In this document: positions 1 to 10,526 of the stretch, one piece after another
Layout of the letters: every line of letters starts with the position of its first letter
How positions within the stretch are numbered: position 1 is the first letter of the stretch
Assembly (NCBI GenBank): GCA_002682825.1
Contig: NOKP01000023.1
Location: 186,001 to 250,000 of the forward strand
Direction: 5' to 3'
DNA length: 64,000 bases
Source: Neonectria sp. B-13
Taxonomy: Eukaryota > Ascomycota > Sordariomycetes > Hypocreales > Nectriaceae
Notes under the pieces: model-generated
Seen by the model: only the letters and a program-made list of their open reading frames with translations
Told to the model about the DNA's origin: nothing
Databases searched by the model: none
Translations under genes and position numbers: made by a program

Positions 1-105
1 GGCGAAGGCTGTCGAGGGTTGCTGATACAGCTTCCTAAATGTCGTACCCGGGAGCTTCTCGAGGTACTCGGCGAGCTGGAGCGAGGGCGTGGGACTGACT
101 GACAT
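1..105 (-). CDS. TFB2: TFIIH subunit Tfb2 (p52), N-terminal fragment
   Basis: This is the 5' end of a minus-strand gene that runs off the left edge; only 35 codons are visible, from an ATG at 103-105. The peptide starts MSVSPTPSLQLAEYLEKLPG and continues with FRKLYQQPSTAFA. The pattern LxxYLExLPGxxFxKLYQQPST is the start of fungal Tfb2, the p52 subunit of the TFIIH core. In the known complex p52 anchors and stimulates the XPB helicase in transcription initiation and nucleotide-excision repair, in the nucleus. It diverges from the thioesterase gene with 538 bp between start codons. The identification rests on this short N-terminus alone, but the motif is distinctive. Domains further along cannot be assessed. 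Confidence 0.75.
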   Translation of the reverse strand, partial: MSVSPTPSLQLAEYLEKLPGTTFRKLYQQPSTAFA

Positions 106-643
106 GTTGGGCGACGGGGGGCGCGCGGCGCAATAAGTCAGTCAGTGAAAGTCGATGGGAGCTATCTCATGATAGCAGACGGAGAGGACGAGGAAGGGAC
201 CGGCCAGCGGGGATTGAAACGCGAGGACCACAATTGTCAGTTCGAAGCGTCCTACACGATGGGGGGAGCGAAGGCGAAATTGGAGGCGGCCGTCAAGGTT
301 GGTTGAGGATGGTGTCGTGAATCGAGTGTATCAAAGAGGCAGCAGCTCGATGCACAGTTTATCTTCCTAGACACCGGAAAAGATCCGGGTAATTACGTCA
401 GTCTGGGGGGCCGGCCATCGCTCGCGCGGCGTCCCAGAAATCACGGCAATGGGAACCCCGACAGTGGAGCGTCGGCCACGCTAATATTCCGTGCTTCCCC
501 GGAATCCATCCCAGAGCGGCTCAACTAGTAGCATATCCCGGACAGTGGCCGTCGGGTTGGAGGGATTGCACTCATCCACAACTCCTACGCACCACAGGCA
601 TCACGAGAAAAGATTGACAAGACAAACCACAGCATCTCTCAAA
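106..643. promoter_or_regulatory. Divergent promoter region, Tfb2 / thioesterase
   Basis: These 538 bp separate two divergent start codons, so they must hold both promoters. TTACGTCA at 393-400 matches the bZIP (ATF/CREB-type) consensus TGACGTAA on the opposite strand. I see no clear TATA box, which would fit housekeeping genes. The element's function is inferred from consensus only. Confidence 0.4.
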
Positions 644-1602
644 ATGGCCAAGAAACTCAGCCCCACGCAGTTCGTCAAGGCGGTTCGTCATCTCACTCGG
701 CTCTCTCATTGGCTTTACTCGACGTGACTCGACTCAACTGACCACCGCCCGTATATAGGTGTCGCGGTCATTCATGGCCGAGTCTGGTTTGGAGCCGAGG
801 TGAGTTGTCATATATTGCCTCTCCTATGGTGGCCTCAATTGAGTCCACCGAGGCATGGGAGTTGATAAGCTGGAAGACGAATATGCTGACCAACTACCCG
901 TCATAGATTGCTGGGAGCAGGTGTACGAGAACTCTCCACCGCATATCCTACAGCTTTCCTGACTTCAACTCCCTAGTTCCGAGTCCTAAGCGCCACTGAA
1001 GGCAGAGTCGACTTTGAGCTTGACATCCACAAAGACCACACCGTCAGTTCCCACCTAAAATGCCACCGCCCTCTCTTCCGGCCTACTCGTCCGGCCTAAG
1101 AAGTCTAACCCGTCCCCAGAACCGCCTCAAGATGCTTCACGGTGGCACTATCGCAAGCATGGTCGACCTCGGCGGCTCCCTGGCAGTAGCCTCGACCGGC
1201 CGCTTCGCAACCGGCGTGTCTACCGACCTGAATGGTACTTAGTTTCTCTCGCATCGCGTATGTTTCGCGGACTGACAAAGGCAGTGACTTATCTCAGCCC
1301 CGGTGGACGAGTGGGCGATACCTTGAAGGGCACAGCTATTTGCGACAAGAGTATGTGATTACCAGAGGCCTCTACCCTGGACGCGACACTGACTCGCAGA
1401 TAGTCGGCAAGACCCTGGCCTATACTACAGTTACTTTTACCAACAGCAAAGGGCAGCTAGCTGCTAGAGGAAGCCACACAAAGTATGTTGCCTCTTCAAA
1501 CCTGAACCCAGTTGCTGACTGAAAAAAAGATATGTGTCGGGCACCATGGGCGAGGCCGGGCCTTTCGTGGCCCCGCCTGGTTCTTTCGAGGACGTGGAAT
1601 AA
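644..1602 (+). CDS. Hotdog-fold acyl-CoA thioesterase (PaaI/ACOT13-like)
   Basis: I assemble eight exons: 644-682, 759-799, 907-922, 977-1042, 1120-1234, 1285-1350, 1404-1482 and 1530-1602. They join in frame to 164 aa, the usual size of a single-domain hotdog thioesterase. The central LHGGTIASMVDLGGSLAVAS carries the HGG loop and helix typical of the PaaI/ACOT13 family, which hydrolyses acyl-CoA thioesters. It is followed by GVSTDLNVTYLSPGG, GKTLAYTTVTF and ARGSHTKYV, all conserved positions of fungal homologues. The protein ends SFEDVE. The ATG at 644 has an A-rich context (CTCAAAATGGCC) and gives the family-like start MAKKLSP. Third-exon and donor choices were fixed by reading frame. No targeting signal is evident. 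Substrate range and location are unknown; homologues are cytosolic or mitochondrial. Seven introns in a gene this short is dense for this window. Confidence 0.88.
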
Positions 1603-1839
1603 GCAAAGCGTGAGTATTGGGGTGGTTACGGATACATAGAAGATAAATATTCCAGTTTCACTCGATATAGATGCGTACAGGTACTCATGTAAATTGGCTG
1701 GTTCAATTAGGAACCAGCAAGGTTTAATAGAGATGGTATCATACCCCGTGTGCAACTACCCTGTCCTATCCAAACTTTCCAAACAACCTTCCATGTCATG
1801 AACTCCATTCCTCTTTTTCTCCGTAAATCTCGTCAGCGC

Positions 1840-3341
1840 CTATGCCTTTTCGTAGTACGTCTGAGGGGTAGTCTGAGGAGGTGTCCCATCGGCCTGGTGG
1901 TTCAGGCCCATTGCATCCTCGTGGGGTGGAGGTGACCTCGTCTGGGAGACTGGGCTTTGAATATTATTCTCTTGTAGAGGTGGTTGTACCTGCTGCTGCT
2001 GCTGCTGCTGCTGTTGCTGAGGGGCGTATTGGGGATATGTCTCGTATTGTGTAGGCGCAGCGTACTGTTTCGGCGGAACGTAATAAGTCGATTGCTGCTG
2101 CTGGGGAGGTGGTGCATTCTGTATCCACTCTTGCTGATTCGGAGGCTGCTGCTGCTGTTGCTGTTGCACCATGGGCGGAGCAACATTCTGGGCAACGTTG
2201 TAGCCGTTGTAGCCAGGGCTCCACGACGGCTGCTGGTCGCTCGGGTTGACCATCATGAAAGGCTGTTCGCTAGACCAGAGCCCGTTGCGTTTCTTGTGGC
2301 CGAGGGAGAACACGAGGCAGAGGAGGATAAACGGAGGCCAGATACCGAAGATGACGTCGGTTATGTCGAAATAATTTTTGTACTCGGGGTCGTTTCGGGA
2401 ATTTTTTAGATTCATTGACGATGCCATGGAAGCCACCTCATAAACGGTCCGGAGCAACCAGAGGCCTGAACATGCGATTAGGATGGTGGAGGCCTGGTCA
2501 TGATGTTAGTATAACTTTACGGCACATGCTAAGGCAGAGAGGGCTTGTGGCTTACCAGAGTTAGGCGTGGTTCGGTCTGCGTCTGTATCTTAACCATGAT
2601 GGATCGGGCGACGATGGCAACCGCCAGAACAAGAGTGAGAACATGGAAGGAAAAGTCAATCTGCCGGGAGCTGTTGAACTGGTCTTCCAGCTTATAAATT
2701 TCCGAATAAGACAGATCCACCTCGTCTTCAGCAAGAACAGTAGCGAAGTGAAGGCGGAGGCCAAACTTGACGATGGCAAGGATCGCGAGGACGGCAGCAA
2801 TACCATACGAGGCAAACTTGAGGATCTTGTCGCGCTTTGCTGGGTTGCCTGATTGGACTATGAGGATACCAGTGCTGAGACGGAGGAGTATCAGAAAAAT
2901 GAGGATATCGGTGAAGGCTTCGAATAGTTGGGCGACGGCAAAGGTGCTGGATTGGGCAAGCGAGATGACTCGCAAGACGTCGGAACCGTAAAAGAATTCG
3001 TCACCATATTGGAGGCGGGTACGGGCTATAGAGAGTCCATAGCCACAGATGTCCAAGAAAATAAACCTGTGATTTAAGGTCAGAACAAGAACGAAGTCAT
3101 TCTCCAAGTGCATCATGATGCCATGCGATACACCGCACGCGATTCCAAAGAACGGAGGCAAAACTCACAGTGAGAGGCAGGCAAGTGCGCCTTTGAGGTA
3201 TGTGAAGGCTGTTCGGGCGGGATCATTGCAACGGCGGGCGAGGCAGAGGGAACAGAAGAAGATGATGACGCAGGGGACGAATGTCAGGAGCATGAGGGCG
3301 TCGTGGGCGATGTAGTATCGCTCGAACTCGAAGAGCCCCAT
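1840..3341 (-). CDS. Integral membrane protein with polyglutamine C-terminal tail
   Basis: Three exons (3341-3169, 3066-2556, 2493-1840) join in frame to 445 aa. The first 57 residues (MGLFEFERYYIAHDALMLL...) hold a membrane helix. The middle exon has several more, including FTDILIFLILL, YGIAAVLAILAIV and FHVLTLVLAVAIVA. The last exon begins with one (TILIACSGLWLL) and has another at VIFGIWPPFILLCLVFSL, giving about seven in all. The remaining 150 residues are a hydrophilic tail rich in Gln, Pro and Tyr with runs of seven and ten Gln, followed by SRTRSP-type sequence near the end. The topology suggests a multispanning membrane protein with a low-complexity tail, probably cytoplasmic. I recognise the general type, a conserved fungal integral membrane protein, but no characterised function. 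Donors (GTGAGT, GTAAGC) and acceptors are canonical. Confidence 0.8.
1991..2013. repeat. CTG/CAG microsatellite inside the polyQ tail
   Basis: An almost pure (TGC)n tract encodes Gln on the minus strand. A second interrupted tract lies at about 2145-2168. The long leucine-rich plus-strand frame here is only the shadow of this repeat. Confidence 0.85.
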
Positions 3342-5134
3342 GGCGGCGGTTGAGTTGACAATGCGGCCGCTTTGGACGAGTAAAGCAATGCGGTTTCGGG
3401 CTTCGGTCTTGGATGTGAATTATTGATTGATGTGGAATCGTTTGGTTGTCGAGGTTGATTGATGCTCAGCTTGGGTCGTGATAGCACGGCGTCTGTACTT
3501 GTACAAGCTACAGGCGACAGCCACGGACAACCGTAACCTCAATTACAGGGAAGAATAGATTTAATTCGTACAATTGTCCACCCAAGAAGGAAGGATGAAA
3601 GGATGAGATGCAAGCCGCGGCACTGGACTCGGAGGGAAGGAGAGACAAGTCACAGGAAAACGAGAGCTCAAACGAGTGAGGAGGGATGGGCCATTTTTAG
3701 ACAGGAACGGGAATCCATGCGACACACCGGCTGCCGAAGCCCTACAACAATCTAATGTCCTGCGCATCTCAGCCAAGGCTTCCACGTCCAACCATATGCC
3801 TCGTTCCAAAGATTAAAGTATTTAATGGGGCTCGAGGCCGTGACGATCCAACCAAGACGCCGTCGTGAGGTGCTCTCTCGCAGGGCTTCGCAGGAGGCTC
3901 AGACACGCTGCTAAGAAAAGCGAATGGAAGGCTGCACCAGCCGCGCGAAGCAACATTGTCTGACCACGCAGCCAATGACGGCTCGCGGGCCCTGTAAGGG
4001 ATGCCCTGCGACGCCCTGGAGCAGCTGTTCAGCCGCTGGCAGCTAGCGGTGGCCTGTTGCAGGCTGATGCATTAGCGAGGCGCCATGGCCTTCGGCACTG
4101 CCTCTAAGAGGCGCCGTAGGGCTGCCGCGATTGGTGCCCGGGGGAATGAGGTGACCCTCAAGACAGTGGCGCGGCGGAGGTGGTGACTCCAGGTGATGGA
4201 TGGGTTTCACCACGTTGGCAGGTTGGGTATCTGGGCGTCGGCCACGGGTACTCATCGCTTTGGTCTCACGGGGATAGTTTCTCGTCGGGACATATCTCCC
4301 CGTGTGTTTCAGCCCTAATTCTGTTGACCTCTGACTCGGGAGGGAGTGGCCGAATTCCCAATCTTAACTCTGTCAAAGTCATCATCACCGTATTGTCACA
4401 ACGACAACAAGGCAAACTGAAATATCACCCAGCCTGAACGCAAACAAGTGTAACAAAGGCAACAAGGGCCTTGTTCCTTTGGGTGGCCTCCCTCCCCACT
4501 CCTTTAGATTAGAGAGCCTTGACCGCAGCCATGTTTCTCGGCTGAGGTCACAAGGCAATGTCGATCGCTGCTCAGCTCTCGGCGATCTCCCTAAATTAAC
4601 ACCACTGGCTAGCAAGCAACTGGCATGAAACCCCCCGCCAAGCTTCGACTGTTCGTCTTGATGGGCGGTCAGTGCCTTTCCTTCTTTCAAGCCGAGACAT
4701 TCAACTGGTAATTAATTCCCTTGGACACTCCATGGGGAATATGAGTAGATGCCAAGCCGTGGTTGGGCGAAATACAAGTAATTGCCTTGGTGTCGAAATA
4801 GCAAAACATGGGGTAGAGCTCCTCGATAACACAGCCACATCCTAGCGTTCTGGGCTGGCGTGATGATTGATCGATGTACGAAAACTTCGTACTTCATGTT
4901 CCACGCACGGAATGCGGAGCCTCAGCCACCCGCTCCCGATCATCTTAAATCCGACTCCTGTGTTGTGCTGTACAGTCTCACCACTTCCACATGAACGCAA
5001 TGCCTGCAACGCTCCAGTTCATTATGTACGGTATGTCTTTCGTGCCCTGGGACCCTGCGTAGTTGGGTAGGATCAAGTCGTTGAGGGATCCGAGGTTGAG
5101 CTCGGTAGCGGCAAGGGACGAATCGATGCCCCCA
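3342..5134. other. Gene-free stretch of 1.8 kb
   Basis: This is upstream of the membrane protein and downstream of the zinc-ribbon ORF. The first 200 bp should carry the membrane protein's promoter. I see only short uncorrelated open frames, no recognisable domain and no repeat of note. Confidence 0.5.
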
Positions 5135-5389
5135 TCATTTGTCGTCTATAGGCCTGGTTAGTGAAGTCTCGGCCAGCTCAACGGCTGCATTACCGGTCGC
5201 GCAACTTGGACAATGGCCCCCCTTATACAATTTGGTGTCCTTGCAAATCTCGCAGTTCCTCGCCATGTTTTCAGTGGAGGATTTTGAAGTCGCGGCTAGC
5301 TCAACGGCTGCATTACCGGTCGCGCAACTTGGACAATGCCCCCCCTTGTACACTTGGGTGTCCTTGCAAATCTCGCATTTCCATGCCAT
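5135..5389 (-). CDS. Small protein of two tandem CX2C-X10-CX2C zinc ribbons
   Basis: The frame encodes two nearly identical 41-residue units, each with CEICKDT, YKGGHCPSC and ATGNAAVELA. The four cysteines (CX2C-X10-CX2C) make a compact zinc-ribbon or knuckle likely. The first ATG is at 5389 (MAWKCEICKD, 84 aa), but the frame stays open to about 5443 and the repeated segment SKSSTENMA precedes that ATG. TTTCTCAG just upstream looks like a splice acceptor, so an upstream exon with the true start is likely. The protein ends TRPIDDK. Differences between the units preserve all cysteines, which favours a real coding sequence. I recognise no named family. Similar short CxxC/CxxC peptides are common in ascomycetes, and one lies at 41.4 kb. 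Confidence 0.5.
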   Translation of the reverse strand: MAWKCEICKDTQVYKGGHCPSCATGNAAVELAATSKSSTENMARNCEICKDTKLYKGGHCPSCATGNAAVELAETSLTRPIDDK

Positions 5390-5420
5390 GTTTTCAGTGG
5401 AGGATTTTGATTTAAAACTG
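5175..5420. repeat. 123-bp direct tandem duplication
   Basis: Unit 1 is 5175-5297 and unit 2 is 5298-5420. Both start AGCTCAACGGCTGCATTACC and differ at roughly a dozen positions by eye, with the edges diverging most. The period is 41 codons, so the duplication keeps the zinc-ribbon frame. Confidence 0.88.
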
Positions 5421-5443
5421 CAGGAGGCGATCTGAGAAATCAA

Positions 5444-7142
5444 AGTAGATGGTTAAGGTCTTGTGCTTGAACAACGTTAGGATGATGCGGCCTTTTAATA
5501 TCCCTTTGGAGGAGACCTGATGGTCTTTGTACAATTGGGTCGTAAGGTGGGTGGTGTACTGCTGCTATATGCGTTAGCCAATTATACTGGTTGGCAATAT
5601 GAGTCGCCTACATGAATTGATCATGCGACTCGTGCTTGAGTGGGCCTATGATCTTATGATAAATGCCCCCCTCCTCTTAGAATTCAGTATATAGTAGAGA
5701 TCCATTTGCATTGTTCCTCCTTCTGAAAAAGTGTGGCATCCTTTACGTGACCATAATGTATGGCCTTCTCAAAACGCTTTTGCCATAAACATGACCTCTC
5801 CAAGGTTCAGCCGAATGATGTAATGATGGTACCTTAATCGAAATATCCGAGCCTAATCGTTACAGTTGATGATGGGATCTTCGTTCAATAGGGTGTGGTC
5901 CTGAATCTGATCAGGAATGCCTCCCTCGGCCTGGGAATCAGTTCGAGCTAGTATTAAGATTTGAATCTCGGCCGAGAACAACCCAACGCTGAGGTGTAAG
6001 ATATGGCATGACACTACATCCGTCCGCGATTCAAGTTGTGTCAATGCAGCTTCGGAGACAATCAGGCACAGACTTTGTGAACCAAACGCGACCGTTGGAG
6101 ATTCTGTAGTTGAGACCGCAGGACAACAACTTCATATAACAGCACAAGATCCCTTGTCTGGATAGTAGACTTACTGATACCACCGCGGGTATCTTAAGTT
6201 TATCGCGAGTCTCCCCCCTCCCTCGGTCTCAAAGGTCGCCATTCCGTCGAAGCTCAAAGCCCGAGAGGCTAATAACGATCGACCGAGCTATTTTGAACTG
6301 AACCGAACTGACAGAGCGGACCCGAAATGTAATCCACCTCTCCGGCATCGCGGCCGGTGGGGTGGGGGTGGTTCACGATCCGCCCTCTAACGTGGGCGCT
6401 GGACAGCGGGGACATCCATCGAGATGGCTGCCTGGATTTACACGTGTGGTGGACGGTGGATTATGTCACAGGCACCGAGTTAAGTATCGACTACGTTAAA
6501 AGAAAGCTCAAAAGACGCCGTTACGGGCGGTGGCAGATAATCCAACGGGACCTACTGAAGAAGACAAACGCATCATAGAACATGGACCGTAACACATAAA
6601 GACAAGATCCGCAATAGGATCATAGACAGTTCTTGTTACCTTGAAAACATGTATTCGCTGTACCAGAATGGTTATGAATGGCAGCCTTCCACGTCGATCT
6701 TGGAAGGCATTCATCATCACATCTCAAGATCTTGGTTTAAGCGAACGAACCGCCCACCAAAAACAGAGCTCCCGACACCCACAACCCACCTCCCTACGGA
6801 AAATAGCTTCTGTCACACATATCAAGCTCTTGTGATTCGCTCTTTCCTACTAAAATGGTCTCCCTCAACGCTAAATGGTTCCCCCCTCCGGAGGGGTTGT
6901 CGCGTGGCCGTTGTGGCGGTCATCTCAATGACGTCACATGCCCTCGGCGTCGACATCACGGCATGAGGAGCATGACGACGTCACGACTCTGGGAGAGACA
7001 AGAAAGGCAGGACTTGGAGTCCGCCCTGGGTCGATAAAAGAGTCTGAGACCCCCTCCGAAACTTGTTCAAGTTCACGTTAACCTCGACTTACAAAAGAAA
7101 ACCCCACGTCCAATACACTTCTCACACCAAATCTCGCCCATC
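5444..7142. other. Intergenic 1.7 kb, promoter of the 7.1 kb gene at its right end
   Basis: Most of this stretch has no supported gene; the open frames are short and unrecognised. The right end is the promoter of the small membrane protein: paired CRE-type sites, a TATA-like element and a CA-rich leader. An upstream exon of the zinc-ribbon ORF may also lie at the left end. Confidence 0.5.
6929..7040 (+). promoter_or_regulatory. Two CRE-type bZIP sites and TATA-like element
   Basis: TGACGTCA at 6929-6936 is a perfect palindromic CRE. CGACGTCA at 6976-6983 matches seven of eight positions. A TATA-like GATAAAAG lies at 7033-7040, about 105 bp before the ATG at 7143. The order suggests control by an Atf1/CREB-type bZIP factor, which in fungi often means stress or development. 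The function is inferred. Confidence 0.55.
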
Positions 7143-7525
7143 ATGGCCATCACCACCGCGATTTCCGATTTCGTCAGCTCCATCTACGAGCTCTTCGCCT
7201 CGCTCATCGGGACAGTCTACGCTATCCTCCACTCCACCGTCACCGCTGTCTTTAGCTTCATCACTGGAATCTTCAGTCTTGTGGGCGATGTCGTGTCTGG
7301 ACTGATCGACGTCGCTGGCGGCGTGGGCAAGTTTGTTGCTGGTGAGTTTACTTATTTGCCCTATTCTTCTCGGCCATCGATGCCATGCCTTTGTAGTTTG
7401 ATGCTAACGTTCACGCTTTTTCAGGCAACATTGTGCTCATCTCCATCGGCGCACTGGGTGCCTTTGCCTACGTCCGGTACACCGCTCAGGGACGACAACT
7501 CGCCGAAGGGAAGAAGGCTCAGTAA
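7143..7525 (+). CDS. Small conserved fungal membrane protein (99 aa)
   Basis: Two exons (7143-7341 and 7425-7525) join in frame to 99 aa. The intron has a GTGAGT donor and a TTTTTCAG acceptor. The first exon (MAITTAISDFVSSIYELFAS...) is largely hydrophobic and Gly/Ser/Val-rich, with FSFITGIFSLVGDVVSGLIDVAGGVG-like amphipathic or membrane segments (quoted loosely). The second exon adds NIVLISIGALGAFAYV, a likely membrane helix, and the hydrophilic end AQGRQLAEGKKAQ. I believe close relatives occur across Sordariomycetes, but no function is known to me. The ATG follows a CA-rich leader ending CTCGCCCATC. Paired CRE-type sites upstream suggest regulated expression. Confidence 0.8.
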
Positions 7526-8750
7526 AGGAAGGATATGATGTGCATGGTCTATGCTCGATGCGATAAGCCATGGTACAGGAGGGGGAGCTTTTAAGGGAAA
7601 TGCTTTTTGGTCAAGGCATTACACGATACCCGGGTCTGTTCGTTGGTTGAATGCATCACGATTCAAATAGTAGGATGATAGGAACACCCAAATCAAACTT
7701 GTTACTGAACTCCTCAACTTCTCAATCCCGTCACCACGTCTACTAGGATGTGTCGATATCACGAGTGATCTACTTCATCTACGCCCCGCCAGTTCCAGTA
7801 CGGCTTACTATCTATCGTGGGCGTCTTTAGGACAAAGTATGAATGTGGTGCATGATCCAAAAGCCAAGGCACCTACCTACCTCATGATGCCTATCCAGTC
7901 CCTCCACCAACGCTCACCAAACACCACCACATATTGAGACACTGGGCACCGCATGACCTTTTCTTCTAATGGCAGAGAACTAACATTTGTCTCAGGATGA
8001 GTCTCCAGGTCACCTATCATCTAGCTAACAGATAAGGCCAGGACTCGGGTATCGCGGCTAGTCAAGCCCAAGCAGACCCTTGACCAACACAAGGTTCCAT
8101 CATCGTGTGTGGCGCGTCTGGTCGCAACTCGTGATCAGATCATGATGTTTGAGCCACGCTAGCTGACCCAAGCTCCTAGTCGCATTGAATACCAGAAGCG
8201 GTGCCACCTCCGCAAGTTCATCTCCAGTCACGAATGTTCATGATTTGTTTCATATAGCAATTGTCAAACAATTTTTTCAATAAAATTATCATAAATCGTT
8301 ACTGATATCTTCGTTTCCGTCATTATCTGCGCCCAGAATCCAAAACAGAATCCGCCCGTGCCAGTCCGCCGTGATACTAAATCCTAGGCCCCAAAATCCT
8401 AGTACACGTCTATCATTTCCATGTCGTTGTTACATTCGTTCCGTATATGTATCCAACCATAAGCACCTTGTTCCATTGTAGATTGCGTTTCGTCCCTTAC
8501 GCCTAGAGAAGTGAGCCAACTCCTCCGTCGGTCTGACTCCAGGTCGACACAAGAGAAATAAACCCATCAATTTCAAATCGCTTCTCCAGCCGTTTGTCTG
8601 TTATCCGTGTCCACATTTGTCCATTTGCGTCGTCATGTCCGTTCAGGTCAAGGTCTTGAGCATGGCTCGTATGAGCTTGGGAGGAGGTCCTGCAATATCC
8701 AGGTCAGCCCGCTACTCCCAAAAACTCAAACCAGCAAAAAAAAGCGCACC
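7526..8750. other. Convergent 3' intergenic region, 1.2 kb
   Basis: It lies between two stop codons facing each other, so it should hold both 3' UTRs and terminators. An AT-rich patch at about 8245-8300 is a plausible polyadenylation area. I see no gene. Confidence 0.5.
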
Positions 8751-10526
8751 TTATCGGTATCTCGCCTTCGGCACGCTGATGGACATCCTACCTTTCTTGT
8801 CCTTCTCAATCCGTGGTGGCTTGTGGTGCTCAACCACCTTCTCCACCTGTTCCTCGTAGATGACGACCTGGCCATCAGGAAGTCGCTCAGCGTGCACCAA
8901 TTCGCGGTCGGGACCAGCATGCTTGGGGCGGTGAGCTAGCTCACGCTCCAGAGCACGAATCTCAGCGCGGAGCTCATGGCCGCCTCGAGATCGAGAACGA
9001 GAACGTTCGAACAAAGCGACCGGTCCCGCAGACTTACGGCGGCGACGACGGCTATGATGGCTGCGCGTGTCCCAGCTCGAAACACTGCTTGCCCGACTAG
9101 GAGAGTAATCCTCGCGAATATACGTCTCTTCATAATCCACAATAGGCGGACCAGCCTCAATGATGACTGGGGCTTGAGGGGCCGGTGGGGCCTCCCTCAT
9201 GACGTAAGGGGCCGGGGGAGGCGCCTCCCTCATGACATAAGGTGCGGGCGCGGGAGCGGGAGCGGGAGCGGGTGGCGGAGGCGGCCTCTCCTGTACAACA
9301 GGTGGAGGGGCCTGTCTTGGTTCTTCAGGAGGTGGCCTGGCTTCAGGTGCGGGAGGTGGCGGAGGTGGCGCTTGTTGAGTGGCCGGAGGGGGAGGCGGAG
9401 GAAGTGCGGCCATAGGGGCTTTAGGAGGGGCTCGAGAGGCGAGAATCTCCATCTCAACTGTGACAATACCGTGTTAGTCTTATCGTGGAGAAACGTAGTG
9501 GAATGGGGGTTTGCTAACCCTTCTTGTAATCCTCGCTGACCTTGAGCAGCTCGTCAATGTTGTCCTGTCCGAGAGCCTTCTGCACAATGATGGTGTTGCC
9601 CTACTCATGGTTAGTCTCGATATCATCAAAACACGTCAAATAATTTGTCTCACCTCCTCAAAGAAGGGATATTCCAAATCGATAAGAGCTCGCTTGGAGA
9701 CCAGCTTGGAGGGGATGCGAGTCTTGCCCTTCTTGGGATATTCACTCTTCACAGTGGTGCCTCCGCTGCTGCTAGATGAGCTGGAGGCGGAAGAAGAGAC
9801 GGAGCTGCTTCGGTGGGATCGAGTGCGAGTGGAAAAAGAGTCCCGGCTGTGGGAGCGGTGTTTTCGAGTGCGGGCATATTCCCGCTCGCGAACGCGATCG
9901 GGGTATGGCCGGAAGTCGTCGTCGCCGTAGTGGCTGGGCTCAGCAATCTTGATGTCATCGTAGAATCCTTGGTCAGGGAATCGGGCCGGTGGGGGTAGCC
10001 CACGAGCCTTGGGGAGAGGAATGGGAGTGTAGGGAGGAGCTCGATAATCTTCACGGCGGACGTCCTCGCGGCGGGCAGGAGGCCCATATTCCTCATGCTT
10101 GCGGAAGATGTCGCCGGGGCGTCGATCAAAGGTATCTAGGGAGGACTGGCGGCGCAGAAAGCCAGGGCGGCGGGGGGGTGAGGCGCGGCGAGGCAAGTCC
10201 CTCTCTCGCTCCCTTTCCATTACCGGTGGCGCTCGGCGAGTGTATTCGGGTCCAGGAGGCTCGCGGCGAGGCATGGGCCGTGGCTCTTCAGGGTAGTAGC
10301 GGCGATCGCGAACTTCATCGTCGTCGAAAGAGCGGTTGAAGCGGCGTTCCTGTCGATCATCTCCGCGGTCGCTTCCACGATCATCTCCGCGATCAGGACC
10401 ACCTCGCCCGCCGCGCATGTAGGGCGGCCGGTCATCATCGCCTCGGGACTGGCCCCGGGACTCATCCCGGGACTGATCACGGTTCCGCTCGTACAAGAAG
10501 CGGTCACGATCCCAACGTTCGCCCAT
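8751..10526 (-). CDS. DUF8035-type disordered protein
   Basis: Three exons (10526-9654, 9600-9519, 9457-8751) join in frame to 553 aa. The first 260 residues are charged and Arg/Asp-rich (MGERWDRDRFLYERNRD, RGGRGG repeats, SRSRDSFSTRTRSHRS). The conserved core spans all three exons: RIPSKLVSKRALIDLEYPFF, then GNTIIVQKALGQDNIDELLK and SEDYKK. I know this core from fungal proteins annotated DUF8035. The third exon is Pro-rich (PPPPPPAT, APAPAPAPAP), then has SRASSVSSWDTRSHHS, a short charged helix, and ends with ISVPKARYR. RS-like composition hints at a nuclear or RNA-linked role, but none is established. Splice sites inside the core are supported by the continuous motif. Confidence 0.82.

Noticed and set aside
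1984..2409. Plus-strand leucine-rich frame of 141 codons
   Set aside because: It is the antisense shadow of the CAG repeat and the membrane-protein exon.
5500..6350. AT-richer segment considered as a RIP-mutated transposon remnant
   Set aside because: I could not find terminal repeats, transposase-like frames or a clear excess of TpA over CpA by eye; a RIP-index calculation would decide.
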